A stretch of 64,000 nucleotides of DNA, taken from DASQFQ01 sp963730115. GTDB taxonomy: Bacteria; Actinomycetota; Thermoleophilia; Solirubrobacterales; Solirubrobacteraceae. Under the pieces are notes generated by a model. That model searched no databases, had not been told where the DNA came from, and saw only the letters and a list, made by a program, of their open reading frames with translations. Position numbers and translations under genes: made by a program. The stretch covers positions 124,001 through 188,000 of the forward strand of contig CAVSQM010000008.1 of the NCBI GenBank assembly GCA_963730115.1, in the 5' to 3' direction. Positions 16,970 to 28,353 of this stretch are shown here, piece by piece (the stretch's first letter is position 1; each line of letters begins with the position of its first letter).

Positions 16970-18172
16970 GTGCCGGGACCGGCGATCGGAGCCGGCCAGG
17001 CGCGGCGCGCTCGCCCGCCGGTCAGCGCTCCGGCGCCGAGCCTCCGGCTGGTCCTGCGCGAGTGGGGGCGTATCGGGTGCATCGGCTTCGGGGGTCCGCC
17101 GGCGCACATCGCGCTGCTGCGCGAGCTGTGCGTCACGCGCCGCGGCTGGCTTGATGACCGCGAGTTCGAGGACGCGATCGCCGCGACCAACCTGCTGCCA
17201 GGACCCGCGTCGACGCAGCTCGCGATCTACTGCGCCTGGCGGCTGCGCGGGATCGCCGGAGCGCTCGTCGGCGGGCTGGCCTTCGTCGTCCCCGGCCTGG
17301 TTCTGATCCTCGCGCTCGCGGCGCTGTTCTTCGCCGGCTCGCCGCCCGAGTGGGTGCTCGGCGCCGGCGCGGGCTCGGGCGCCGCCGTGGCCGCCGTCGC
17401 GCTCCACGCGGCCGCCGGGCTGGCCCCGGCGAGCTGGCGGCGCGCGGCCGCGCGGCCACGCTGGGTCCTCTACACACTCGCCGGCGCCACCTCGGCCGCG
17501 ACCGTCGGCGCGTGGCTGGTGCTCGTCCTGCTCGCCTGCGGCGCCATCGAGGTCGCGCTGCGTCACGCGCGATCCGGCGCCGGCGTCACCGGAGTCCACG
17601 CCTGGCCGCTGCTCGCGGCGGCGGGCGCGACAAGCGGCGGGCTCCTGGCAGTGGCGTGGATGGCCTTCAAGGTCGGCGCGCTCTCCTACGGCGGCGGCTT
17701 CGTGATCATCCCGCTGATGCAGCACGATGCCGTCGACACGTACCGCTGGATGACCGACGCGCAATTCCTCAACGCCGTCGCCCTCGGGCAGGTCACGCCC
17801 GGCCCGGTGGTGCATACCGTCGCCGTGGTCGGCTACGCCGCCGCCGGGCTCACCGGGGGGCTGCTCGCCGCCGCCGTCGCGTTCGCCCCCTCGTTCTCGT
17901 TCATCCTCATCGGCGCCGAGCGCTTCGACCGCCTGCGCGCCAACCAGATCGTTCGCGGCTTCCTCGACGGCGCCGGCCCTGCCGCGATCGGCGCGATCGC
18001 CGGCGCCGCCATCCCGCTCGCGCTCGCGCTCAGCCAGGACTGGCAGCTCGCGATCCTCGCCGCCGCCGCCGTCGCGCTCTTCGTCGGCCGCCGGAGCGTC
18101 GTCCCGACCTTGATCGCCGCCGGCACCGTGGGCGTCCTCGTCAGCGCGCTCGGCGCACCGCTCCCCGGCTAG
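16970..18172 (+). CDS. chrA: chromate transporter ChrA
   Basis: Inner-membrane carrier of the CHR family, two-domain type, 400 residues, from GTG 16970, three bases after the VOC stop. Each half has the CHR hallmark. The N-half has GRIGCIGFGGPPAHIALL and NLLPGPASTQLAIY. The C-half has FKVGALSYGGGFVIIPLMQ and LGQVTPGPVVHTVAVVGY. About ten hydrophobic segments are visible. Family knowledge: efflux of chromate and sometimes other oxyanions. It is co-transcribed with the arsenate reductase fusion, so the operator at 15762 probably controls it too. The stop is 7 bases before the second tRNA-3' repeat. Confidence 0.92.
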   Translation: MPGPAIGAGQARRARPPVSAPAPSLRLVLREWGRIGCIGFGGPPAHIALLRELCVTRRGWLDDREFEDAIAATNLLPGPASTQLAIYCAWRLRGIAGALVGGLAFVVPGLVLILALAALFFAGSPPEWVLGAGAGSGAAVAAVALHAAAGLAPASWRRAAARPRWVLYTLAGATSAATVGAWLVLVLLACGAIEVALRHARSGAGVTGVHAWPLLAAAGATSGGLLAVAWMAFKVGALSYGGGFVIIPLMQHDAVDTYRWMTDAQFLNAVALGQVTPGPVVHTVAVVGYAAAGLTGGLLAAAVAFAPSFSFILIGAERFDRLRANQIVRGFLDGAGPAAIGAIAGAAIPLALALSQDWQLAILAAAAVALFVGRRSVVPTLIAAGTVGVLVSALGAPLPG

Positions 18173-18178
18173 ACGTGC

Positions 18179-18206
18179 TGTCCCCGGTTCGAGTCCGGGT
18201 TTCGCC
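18179..18206 (+). repeat. second copy of the tRNA 3' end (T-arm plus acceptor), direct repeat
   Basis: Bases 18179-18200 are identical to 13893-13914 of the tRNA-Phe remnant, covering the whole T-arm. After one C/T difference, TCGCC also matches (18202-18206 versus 13916-13920). There is no anticodon arm before it: the chrA coding end is directly upstream. The two copies lie in the same orientation 4.3 kb apart and bracket the haloperoxidase/ars/chr segment. They are best read as attL/attR-like scars. Confidence 0.6.
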
Positions 18207-18211
18207 GCTTG

Positions 18212-19390
18212 CTAGCCCGGTGCCGGGAGCGGGCGCAACACGCCCGAGATCAGCAGCCCGACCGCGACGAGCCCGCCCGTCACCGTCAGCGCGTCCAGCG
18301 TGCCGGTGTGCTCGCCGAGGAAGCCGATCAGCGGCGGGCCGGCGAGGAACGCGACGTAGCCGATCGTGGCCACCACGCTCACCCGCGCGGAGGCGTGCGC
18401 CGGGTCGTCGCCCGCCGCGCTCATCCCCACCGGGAAGCCGAGCGCCGTGCCCAGCCCCCACAGTGCCGCGCCCGCCATCGCCACCGCCAGCGTCCCGCCC
18501 CACACCACCAGTGCGAGACCGGCGAGCGCGAGCACGGCGAACACCCGGACCGTGCGCACCCGCCCGTGCCGGTCGATCAGCCCTGGCCCGAACCAGCGGC
18601 CGAGCGTCATCGCCGCCAGGAAGACGGAGAACGTCAGCGCGCCGAGCGCGGCGGCCGCGCCGTAGCCGTCGATCACCGCCACGCCGAGCCAGTCGTTGCC
18701 CGTGCCCTCGGTGAAGGCCGCGGCGAACACGAACAGGCCGATCAGCACGGTGCGCGGCTCCGTCCATGCGCGCAGCGGGTTGCGGCGCTCGCCGTGCTCG
18801 GCCGGCGCATGTCCGTCCGGCAGGAAGTCGCGCACCGACAGCGGCCCAGCGACGCCCAAGATCGCGGCGACCGCGATCAGGTGGGCGGTGGCGGAGACCC
18901 CGAGCGCCACCATCGCCGACCCGAGGAGCGCACCCGCCACGGTGCCGACGCTGAAGCCCGCGTGGAAGCGCGGCATGATCGCCCGCCCCAGCTCCTGCTC
19001 GACCGCCGAGCCCTCGACGTTCATGGCCACATCCCAGGTCCCGTTGCCGACGCCGAGCAGGAACAGGCCCACCACCACCGGCGCGACCCCCACCCGGTAC
19101 CCGATCCCGGTGACGACGAGGCCGGCGGCGGCCACCAGCGCCATCACGGCGACCGTGCGCGCCGTCCCCAGGCGCGCCACGACCAGGCCGGACAGCGGCA
19201 TCGAGATGACCGAGCCGACCGCCGTGGCGAGCAGCACGAGGCCGAGCGAGCGCGGCGACAGCCCGAGGGCATCGCGCACCGTGGGGATCCGCGACGCCCA
19301 GCTCGCGAACCCGAACCCGCTGAGGATGAAGACGGCGTAGACCGCGGTCGTGGCGCGGCGCGCGGCAGGGTCGGGGGTCGCGGACGTCAC
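18212..19390 (-). CDS. MFS transporter
   Basis: Twelve-helix major facilitator of 392 residues from ATG 19390. Helix 1 is TTAVYAVFILSGFGFASWAS. The loop 2-3 region reads PLSGLVVARLGTARTV, a diverged form of the GxxxDRxGRR motif, and the matching loop in the second half reads FGPGLIDRHGRVRTVRVFAV. The asymmetry (SRIPTVRDALG, PRFHAGFSVGTVAG) resembles the YbjJ/fucose-permease-like MFS group. Substrate is unknown. It is convergent with chrA and separated from the downstream PPOX gene by 126 bases that would hold divergent promoters. Confidence 0.85.
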   Translation of the reverse strand: MTSATPDPAARRATTAVYAVFILSGFGFASWASRIPTVRDALGLSPRSLGLVLLATAVGSVISMPLSGLVVARLGTARTVAVMALVAAAGLVVTGIGYRVGVAPVVVGLFLLGVGNGTWDVAMNVEGSAVEQELGRAIMPRFHAGFSVGTVAGALLGSAMVALGVSATAHLIAVAAILGVAGPLSVRDFLPDGHAPAEHGERRNPLRAWTEPRTVLIGLFVFAAAFTEGTGNDWLGVAVIDGYGAAAALGALTFSVFLAAMTLGRWFGPGLIDRHGRVRTVRVFAVLALAGLALVVWGGTLAVAMAGAALWGLGTALGFPVGMSAAGDDPAHASARVSVVATIGYVAFLAGPPLIGFLGEHTGTLDALTVTGGLVAVGLLISGVLRPLPAPG

Positions 19391-19516
19391 GGGCGGCGCC
19401 GGGGGTCAGGCGACGAGCTCGCCCGCGGCCTCGGCCAGCAAGATACTGCGCGACGCCCGCAGAACCGATCACGAATCGAGAAGCGCCGGACCACGGCCGC
19501 GGCTAGCGTGGCGACC

Positions 19517-19966
19517 ATGGACATCATCCGCACCCGCGCTCAGCGTCGGCGCGACACCGAGCACCGGCTCGGCCACGACATCGATCTGTGGGTGGCCACC
19601 GCCTCGGCGGACGGCACGCCGTACCTGGTGCCGCTGTCCTTCGACTGGGACGGCGAGGCGCTGCTGGTGGCCACGCCGGCGGCCAGCCCGACCGGCAGGA
19701 ACCTCGCCGCCGGCCGGACCGTCCGGCTGGGGCTGGGCCCCACCCGCGACGTCTCGATGATCGACGGCGCCGTCGAGGTCCTCGAGATGGACGCGCTGCC
19801 GCAGGAGCTGGGCGATCGGTTCGCCGCGCGCGCCGGCTTCGACCCGCGCGCGCTGGCCACGCCGTACCGCTGGTTCCGCATCACCCCGCGCCGCATCCAG
19901 GCCTGGCGCGAGGTCGACGAGCTGCCCGACCGCGAGCTGATGCGCGACGGCCGCTGGCTAACCTGA
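19517..19966 (+). CDS. PPOX-class flavin-dependent oxidoreductase
   Basis: Split-barrel protein of 149 residues from ATG 19517, pyridoxamine-phosphate-oxidase-like. DIDLWVATASADGTPYLVPL is the signature strand pair binding FMN or F420. TGRNLAAGRTVRLGLGPTRD and the C-terminal RWFRITPRRIQAWREVDELP complete the barrel. Family members reduce or oxidise small molecules, or bind haem; the specific substrate is not readable. The next gene, a UvrA-like ATPase, starts 26 bases later, so they are likely one operon. Confidence 0.85.
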   Translation: MDIIRTRAQRRRDTEHRLGHDIDLWVATASADGTPYLVPLSFDWDGEALLVATPAASPTGRNLAAGRTVRLGLGPTRDVSMIDGAVEVLEMDALPQELGDRFAARAGFDPRALATPYRWFRITPRRIQAWREVDELPDRELMRDGRWLT

Positions 19967-19992
19967 CGCCCGCCCTGACGGATGGAGACACG

Positions 19993-22359
<2,367 letters not shown>

Positions 22360-22375
<16 letters not shown>

Positions 22376-22708
22376 CGATCGCCCCGCAGCAGGTCGACCT
22401 CGAGGCCCTTCCACAGCCACGAGACGCCGAACGCCCACACCGACAGCCACTCGCCGTAGAGCAGCGCGCGCCGCGGGCCCCAGTCGAAGACCGCGTCGCC
22501 GAGCATCCACACGAGCGCGGCCGCGATGACGCCGGCGCAGGCCCAGTGGAACGTCTTCCAGAACGCCGGTGAGCGCTGCTGTCCGGGCGCGGCTCCCTGG
22601 CGCCCTCGCGCTTGCCGTAGAAGAAGCTGAGCACGGCCAGCGAGGAGATGAACACGGCCGCCGAGACGTAGTGGACGGTCGCGACGAACGTCTCGCCCAG
22701 TAGGAGCT
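22360..22708 (-). pseudogene. membrane protein C-terminal remnant
   Basis: The fragment reads GETFVATVHYVSAAVFISSL, then AVLSFFYGKREG. After a slip near 22590 it reads FWKTFHWACAGVIAAALVWM and WLSVWAFGVSWLWKGLEVDL, ending at TAG 22360-22362. This is the last three or four helices of an uncharacterised membrane family with a conserved late LLGE-WAFG-SWL-KG pattern. In-frame TAG upstream (near 22709) and no start codon show that the N-terminal half is missing. It overlaps the end of the UvrA-like gene by 16 bases. Confidence 0.5.
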
Positions 22709-22774
22709 AGCGCACGAGGTCCGGATCGGTCGGCCGCGGGTCGGTGGCGACGACGGGCTGCAGGAACGCGCGAT

Positions 22775-25243
22775 TCACTGCGCGAGCACGGACCGCTCCT
22801 CGTCCTGCCGCTGTTGCTCCTCCGCGGCAGCGGCATCGCGGGCGCGGAACCACTCCTCGCCCTCGATCGAGAAGTTCGGCACGATCCGGTCGAGGAACGG
22901 CGGGAACCACCAGTTCGCCTTGCCGACCAGCACCATCACGGCCGGGACGAGCAGGCAGCGCACGAGCGTCGCGTCGACGGCCACGGCGATGCCCATGCCG
23001 ACCCCGAACTGCTTGACGGTCGGGTCGCCGTTGATGATGAAGGCGAAGAAGACGCTGACCATGATCAGCGCGGCGGAGGTGATGACGCGGCCGGTCGTCC
23101 CGACGCCCGTGATCACCGCCTCGCGGTTGTCGTGCGTGTGCTGCCACGCCTCCCGGATGTGGGTCATGAGGAACACCTCGTAGTCCATCGAGAGGCCGAA
23201 GAGGATCGCGAACATCATCAGCGGCACGAACGACACGATCGGCACCTCGCCGTCGAGCCCGACCAGTGAGGCGCCCCAGCCCTTCTCGAACACGGCGGTG
23301 ACGACACCGAAGGCGGCGCCGATCGAGACGAGGTTCATCAGCCCGGCCGTCAGCGGGATCACGACGGAGCGGAACGCGAGCATCAGCAGCAGGAAGCTCA
23401 GCCCGACCACGACGGCGATGGTGATGATCAGGCGGCCGCTGATCTCGGCCGCGAGGTCGACGTAGCCGGCGGTCGTGCCGCCGACGTCGGCGGTCATGTC
23501 CTGGCCGTCGGTGGCCTTGGGGATCGTGTCGTCGCGGAGCCGCTCGACGAGATCGGCGGTGGCCTCGTCCGAGGGGGCCGTGGTCGGCGTGACGCTCATG
23601 ACCGCGGCGGTGCCCTTCGAGTTGACCAGCGGCTCGGTGACCTTCTTGACGCCCGACGCCTTGGCGAGGTCCTTCTTGAGGTCCTGCAGGCGCGGGTCGG
23701 TGGCGAGCTGCTCCGCCTGCTTGCGCTGCGCCTCGGACTGCTGCTCGATCTTGTCGATCTGCTTGTCGAGGCCCGGCTGGACCTGCGCCTGCGCCTGCTG
23801 CTGGGCCTGTGCGGGCGGGACGCCGGTCGCCTCGAGGTTGCCCGCGATCTGCTGCTCCTGCGCGTCCGCCTGCTTGTTCGCCTTGTCCTTCTGGTCCTGC
23901 TCGCCGCTCGACACCTTGTTCAGCTGCGCCTGGTCGGCCTTGGCCGGCTTCTTCGACATGTCGACGCTGACCAGCAGCGGCCCGTTGGCGCCCGCTCCGA
24001 AGCCGGACGTCATCCCGTCGTACGCAGACCGCGCCTCCGTGCTCTCGGGCAGCGCCCCGTTGTCCTGCTGGCCGAGGTAGAGGTCGAGCGTCGGCAGCGC
24101 CAGCGCCACCAGCACGACGAGCGCGCCGAGCGCGGCCGGCAGCGGGTGCGCGGCGACGGCCCGGCCCCAGCGGTACCAGCCGTGCGGCCGGTCGTCGGAC
24201 GCCTTGCGGTGCGGCAGCGGCAGCCGCAGCTTGTCGATCTTGTCGCCGACGACCGCGAGCAGCGCCGGCAGCAGCGTGATCGCGGCCATGACCGCCACGG
24301 CGACGACGAGCGCCGAGGTGTACCCGAGCGTGGTCACGAGCGGGATGCCGACGACGGCGAGCGAGAGCAGCGCGACCATCACCGTGCACCCGGCGAAGAC
24401 CACCGCGCCGCCCGACGTCGCGCTCGCGCGGGCGACCGACTCGCGCGTCTCCATCCCGTCGCGCCGCTGCTCCAGATGTCTGGTGACGATGAACAGGGCG
24501 TAGTCGATCCCCACGCCGAGGCCGATCATCGTCGCGAGCGTCGGCGCCACCGTCGGCACCTCGGCGACGTGGCTGAGCAAGGTGATGATCGACAGGCCGA
24601 TGACGAGGCCGACGATCGCGGTGATGATCGGCAGGCCCATCGCCACCACCGTCCCAAAGGTGACGAGCAGCACGATCACCGCCATCGAGAGCCCGACCAC
24701 CTCGCTGCTGTGGGTCTCGGGCTTGGAGACCTTCTGCCCGAGGTAGCCGCCGAAGCCGACCTTCAGCCCTGCCTTGCGGGCCGGGTCGGCGAGCGCGACG
24801 ATCCGCTCCGCGTCGTCCGTGGTGAGCTCGCTGGGGCTCGGCTTCAAGCTGAGGGCGATGAAGCCGGTCGACTTGTCCTTCGTCAGCTGATCCGCTCCCG
24901 CGCTCGAGAACGGGCTGGTCGCGCTGCGCACGTCGGGGTCCTGCTTCAGCGCGGAGATCGTGTCGTCGATCGGCTGCTTGTACTTCGAGGAGTCGAGCTT
25001 GACGCCCTTGGGCGCGGTGAGCACGACGGGGTTGGTGCCGTTCGCCTGCGACGGGAAGCGCTGCTCGAGCAGGTCCGTCGCCTGCTGGCTGTCGCTGCCG
25101 GGCAGCGTGAGGTTGTCGTTCACGTTCGGCCCGGCGCTGCGCGCCCACACGGCGAGCACGGCGAAGATCAGCAGCCACGCGCCGATGACGATCCAGCGAC
25201 GGCGGACGCAGAGCCTGGCCAGGTGGTAGAGGGCGCCGGTCAA
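22775..25243 (-). CDS. MMPL/RND-family transporter
   Basis: Inner-membrane exporter of 822 residues from ATG 25243, with two RND halves. The N-terminal helix RWIVIGAWLLIFAVLAVWAR is followed by a periplasmic porter domain. The first helix bundle contains ATMIGLGVGIDYALFIVTRH, the MmpL-type D-Y pair of the proton relay. A second porter domain follows, with an unusually Gln/Lys/Asp-rich coiled stretch (residues about 425-510, NKQADAQEQQIAGNLEATG). The second bundle has FAILFGLSMDYEVFLMTHIR and FIINGDPTVKQFGVGMGIA. Family members export lipids or siderophores across the actinobacterial envelope. It has a clean frame and no adjacent lipid-synthesis gene, so the cargo is unknown. Confidence 0.93.
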   Translation of the reverse strand: MTGALYHLARLCVRRRWIVIGAWLLIFAVLAVWARSAGPNVNDNLTLPGSDSQQATDLLEQRFPSQANGTNPVVLTAPKGVKLDSSKYKQPIDDTISALKQDPDVRSATSPFSSAGADQLTKDKSTGFIALSLKPSPSELTTDDAERIVALADPARKAGLKVGFGGYLGQKVSKPETHSSEVVGLSMAVIVLLVTFGTVVAMGLPIITAIVGLVIGLSIITLLSHVAEVPTVAPTLATMIGLGVGIDYALFIVTRHLEQRRDGMETRESVARASATSGGAVVFAGCTVMVALLSLAVVGIPLVTTLGYTSALVVAVAVMAAITLLPALLAVVGDKIDKLRLPLPHRKASDDRPHGWYRWGRAVAAHPLPAALGALVVLVALALPTLDLYLGQQDNGALPESTEARSAYDGMTSGFGAGANGPLLVSVDMSKKPAKADQAQLNKVSSGEQDQKDKANKQADAQEQQIAGNLEATGVPPAQAQQQAQAQVQPGLDKQIDKIEQQSEAQRKQAEQLATDPRLQDLKKDLAKASGVKKVTEPLVNSKGTAAVMSVTPTTAPSDEATADLVERLRDDTIPKATDGQDMTADVGGTTAGYVDLAAEISGRLIITIAVVVGLSFLLLMLAFRSVVIPLTAGLMNLVSIGAAFGVVTAVFEKGWGASLVGLDGEVPIVSFVPLMMFAILFGLSMDYEVFLMTHIREAWQHTHDNREAVITGVGTTGRVITSAALIMVSVFFAFIINGDPTVKQFGVGMGIAVAVDATLVRCLLVPAVMVLVGKANWWFPPFLDRIVPNFSIEGEEWFRARDAAAAEEQQRQDEERSVLAQ

Positions 25244-25328
25244 CTCCGGGCGAGCCTAAACCGACCGGGTGCAGCCGGGGAAACTTCGGCGCGGCGCACG
25301 CGGCGCGCTTCCAGGAGGATGTGCCGCC

Positions 25329-26403
25329 ATGTCGCGCTGGACCACCGCCGTCCCGGTGCTCGCCCTCGTCGTGCTGGCGGCGACGTGGGGCAGCAAGCCG
25401 CCCGCGGTGGTCCTGGCGCTGGTGGGGATCGTCCTCGCCGGCGCGGTGCTCGCTGCCGTCCACCACGCCGAGGTGATCGCGCACCGGGTCGGTGAGCCGT
25501 TCGGCTCGCTCGTGCTCGCGGTGGCCGTGACGGTCATCGAGGTCGGGCTGATCGTCACGCTGATGGTGTCGTCGAGCGGGGACGAGAACGCCACGCTCGC
25601 GCGCGACACCGTGTTCGCGGCGGCGATGATCACCTGCAACGGCATCGTCGGCCTGTCGCTGCTGGTCGGCACGCTGCGCACGCGCTTCGCCGAGTTCAAC
25701 GCCGAGGGCACCGCGACGGCCCTGGCGACCGTCTCGACGCTCGCGACGCTCACGCTCGTGCTCCCGACGTTCACCACGAGCCGGCCCGGACCGGAGTTCT
25801 CGAGCGCGCAGCTCGCGTTCGCGGGCGTCGCGTCGATCGCGCTCTACGGGCTGTTCGTGTTCATCCAGACCGTGCGCCACCGCGACTACTTCCTCCCGGT
25901 CGGCGCGTCGGCCGACAATCCCGAGGAGCACGCGGCGCCGCCGACCGACCGCGCGGCGCTGATCAGCCTCGGCCTGCTCGTCGTGGCGCTGGTGGCGGTC
26001 GTCGGGCTCGCGAAGGTGGAGTCGCCCGCGATCGAGGACGCCGTCGAGGAGGTGGGCGCGCCGCAGTCGGCCGTCGGCGTCGTGATCGCGCTGCTCGTGC
26101 TGCTGCCCGAGACGCTCGCCGCCGTCCGCAACGCGGCGCCACGACCGGATCCAGACGAGCTTCAACCTCGCGTTCGGCTCGGCGATCGCCAGCATCGGCC
26201 TGACCATCCCGGCGATCGCGCTGGCCACGATCTGGCTCGACGGGCCGCTGGTGCTCGGCCTCGGCTCGACGCAGACGGTGCTGCTCGTCATCACGGTGAT
26301 CGTCGGCGGCCTGACCGTGCTGCCGGGGCGCGCGACGCTCCAGGAGGGCGGCGTGCACCTCACGCTGTTCGCGGCCTTCCTGTTCCTCGCCGTGTTCCCG
26401 TAG
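25329..26403 (+). CDS. Ca2+/H+ exchanger, CaCA superfamily (one frameshift)
   Basis: Membrane antiporter of about 357 residues, with AGGAGG at 25313-25318 before ATG 25329. The alpha-1 repeat VAVTVIEVGLIVTLMV and ITCNGIVGLSLLVG, and the alpha-2 repeat VLLPETLAAVRNAA, then TSFNLAFGSAIASIGLTIPA, carry the acidic residues that bind cation in the middle of each half. The length and order match the ChaA/y4hA type. An apparent inserted base near 26142 separates the frames inside alpha-2; the corrected end is TAG 26401-26403. It lies 13 bases before ltrA in the same direction. Confidence 0.85.
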
Positions 26404-26416
26404 CGCGCTTGAAAGC

Positions 26417-27688
26417 ATGTCCGCCGTGACCACGCTGCTCCGCCATCGCCGGGCCCGCATGGACGGGCGCGACCCGGACGAGTCCCACCGCACCGCCACG
26501 CCGCTCGAGCTGCTGTTCGACCTCACGTTCGTCGTCGCGTTCGGGATCGCGGCGGACGAGCTCGCCCACTACGTGGTCGACGACCACATCAAGGCCGGCC
26601 TGTTCGGCTTCGCGCTCGCGACCTTCGCGATCATCTGGGCCTGGATCAACTTCTCGTGGTTCGCGTCGGCCTACGACACCGACGACTGGGTCTACCGGCT
26701 CACGACGATGGTCCAGATGGTCGGCGTGATCATCCTCGCGCTCGGCCTGCCGGCGATGTTCGCGTCGATCGACGAGGGCGAGACGCTCGACAACCGGGTG
26801 ATGGTCGCCGGCTACGTGGTGATGCGGCTCGCGATGGTGTTCCAGTGGGGCCGCGCCGCGCGCCAGGACCCGCCGCGGCGCCCGGCCTGCATGACCTACG
26901 TCGTCGCCATCCTCGTCGCGCAGGCGGGCTGGGTGGTGCTGCTGGTGGCGGAGACGACGCTGGCCGTGACGCTCGTGTGCGTCGTGGCGCTGGTGCTCGT
27001 CGAGTTCGCCGGACCGTGGATCGCGGAGACGAGGAAGGGCGGGACGCCGTGGCACCCGCACCACATCGCCGAGCGCTACGGGCTGCTGGTGATCATCGCG
27101 CTGGGCGAGGGCGTGATCGGCACGATCGCGTCGCTGTCCGCGCTGGTCGGGCCGGAGGGCACGGGCTGGACGGTCGACGCCGCGCTCGTCTGCATCGCGG
27201 GCGTGGGGCTGACGTTCGGCATGTGGTGGATCTACTTCGTCATCCCGTGCGCGCAGGTGCTCGAGGTGCACCGCGAGCGGTCCTTCAGCTGGGGCTACGG
27301 GCAGATCCTGCTGATCGGCGCGGTGGTCGGGACCGGCGCCGGCCTGCATATCGCGGCCTACTTCCTCGAGGAGGAGTCGAAGCTCGACGCGGCTGCGACC
27401 GTGCTCAGCGTCGTCATCCCGGCCGCCGTCTACATCCTCAGCGTGTACGTCATGTACGCGATGCTGACGCGCTCGTTCGACGGCTTCCACGTCATCCTCG
27501 TCGCCCTCTCCGCCGTCTTTCTCGCCGCGCCGCTGGTGCTCGCGGCGGCGGGCGCGAGCATGGCCTGGTGCCTCGTCGTGCTCGCGCTGAGCCCGTGGGT
27601 CACCGTGGTCGGGTACGAGCTGCGGGGGCACGCGCACAACGCGCGCGTGCTCGAGCGGCTTCAGTCCGCGGCGGAGACGCGGACGTAG
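26417..27688 (+). CDS. ltrA: low temperature requirement protein A (LtrA) family
   Basis: Polytopic membrane protein of 423 residues from ATG 26417. The LtrA signature starts TPLELLFDLTFVVAFGIAAD, then WAWINFSWFASAYDTDDWVY and HPHHIAERYGLLVIIALGEG, giving about 11 helices. The family was named for a Listeria cold-growth mutant; the biochemical role is unknown. The frame is clean. Its last 28 bases overlap the end of the convergent GH16 gene. Confidence 0.9.
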   Translation: MSAVTTLLRHRRARMDGRDPDESHRTATPLELLFDLTFVVAFGIAADELAHYVVDDHIKAGLFGFALATFAIIWAWINFSWFASAYDTDDWVYRLTTMVQMVGVIILALGLPAMFASIDEGETLDNRVMVAGYVVMRLAMVFQWGRAARQDPPRRPACMTYVVAILVAQAGWVVLLVAETTLAVTLVCVVALVLVEFAGPWIAETRKGGTPWHPHHIAERYGLLVIIALGEGVIGTIASLSALVGPEGTGWTVDAALVCIAGVGLTFGMWWIYFVIPCAQVLEVHRERSFSWGYGQILLIGAVVGTGAGLHIAAYFLEEESKLDAAATVLSVVIPAAVYILSVYVMYAMLTRSFDGFHVILVALSAVFLAAPLVLAAAGASMAWCLVVLALSPWVTVVGYELRGHAHNARVLERLQSAAETRT

Positions 27689-28353
27689 TCGACGAGCAGC
27701 GCCTGGGGCAGCTCGGCGTCGACGGGCCCGCCGAGGTCGCCGCCGACCGCGAGGTTGACCAGCAGGAAGCACGGGTGGTCGAAGACCCAGCCGCCGGGGA
27801 CGTCGGCGGGCGTCGCGGCGTGGTACGTGTGGCCGTCGAGGCTCCACTCGATGCTTGCGTGTCTCCACTCGACGGCGAACACGTGGAAGTCGTCCGCGAG
27901 GTCCTCGGTGAGCTCGGTGGCGCCGCCGAAGCCGTGGGGATGCGCGTGGCCGGGGCCGTGGATCGTGCCGAACGCGCGGCGCGGCGCCTGGCCGACGTGC
28001 TCCATCACGTCGATCTCGCCGCAGCGAGGCCAGCCGACCTCGTCGATGTCCTCGCCGAGCGCCCACACCGCGGGCCACAGCCCGGCGCCCCGCGGGACCT
28101 TGAGGCGGGTCTCGACGCGGCCGTAGTGGAACGCGAACTTCCCTTTGGTGATGAGGCGTGCCGACGTGCAGCCGTCAGGCTCGCCGCGCGCGGTGATGGC
28201 GAGGTTGCCGTCGCCGTCGAGGGCGGCGTTGGCTGGGTCGGCGGTGTAGGTCTGGAGCTCGTGGTTCCCGCTGTCGAGCTCGTGCGACCACCACGCGGGA
28301 TCGGGCGGGGTGCCCGCAGGGCCGTCGAACTCGTCGCTCCACAGCAGGGTCAA
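27661..28353 (-). CDS. glycoside hydrolase family 16, laminarinase-like
   Basis: Beta-jelly-roll endo-beta-glucanase of about 230 residues. The GH16 catalytic motif E-x-D-x-x-E is intact in RCGEIDVMEHVG. LWSDEFDGPAGTPPDPAWW is the typical family start, and ARLITKGKFAFHYGRVETRL and AVEWRHASIEWSLDGHTYH are standard strands. The only sensible start is TTG 28353, which overlaps the kinase stop as TTGA, so it is read by coupling from the kinase gene. No signal peptide is visible: the protein begins directly with its catalytic domain, odd for a polysaccharidase. It may act inside the cell or its export sequence may have been lost. Confidence 0.85.
   Translation of the reverse strand: MTLLWSDEFDGPAGTPPDPAWWSHELDSGNHELQTYTADPANAALDGDGNLAITARGEPDGCTSARLITKGKFAFHYGRVETRLKVPRGAGLWPAVWALGEDIDEVGWPRCGEIDVMEHVGQAPRRAFGTIHGPGHAHPHGFGGATELTEDLADDFHVFAVEWRHASIEWSLDGHTYHAATPADVPGGWVFDHPCFLLVNLAVGGDLGGPVDAELPQALLVDYVRVSAAD

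Noticed and set aside
22707..26363. A 1218-codon open frame on the minus strand
   Set aside because: It is a shadow of the MMPL transporter (minus, another frame) and antisense to the exchanger. Its translation is Arg/Asp/Gly-rich without any motif.
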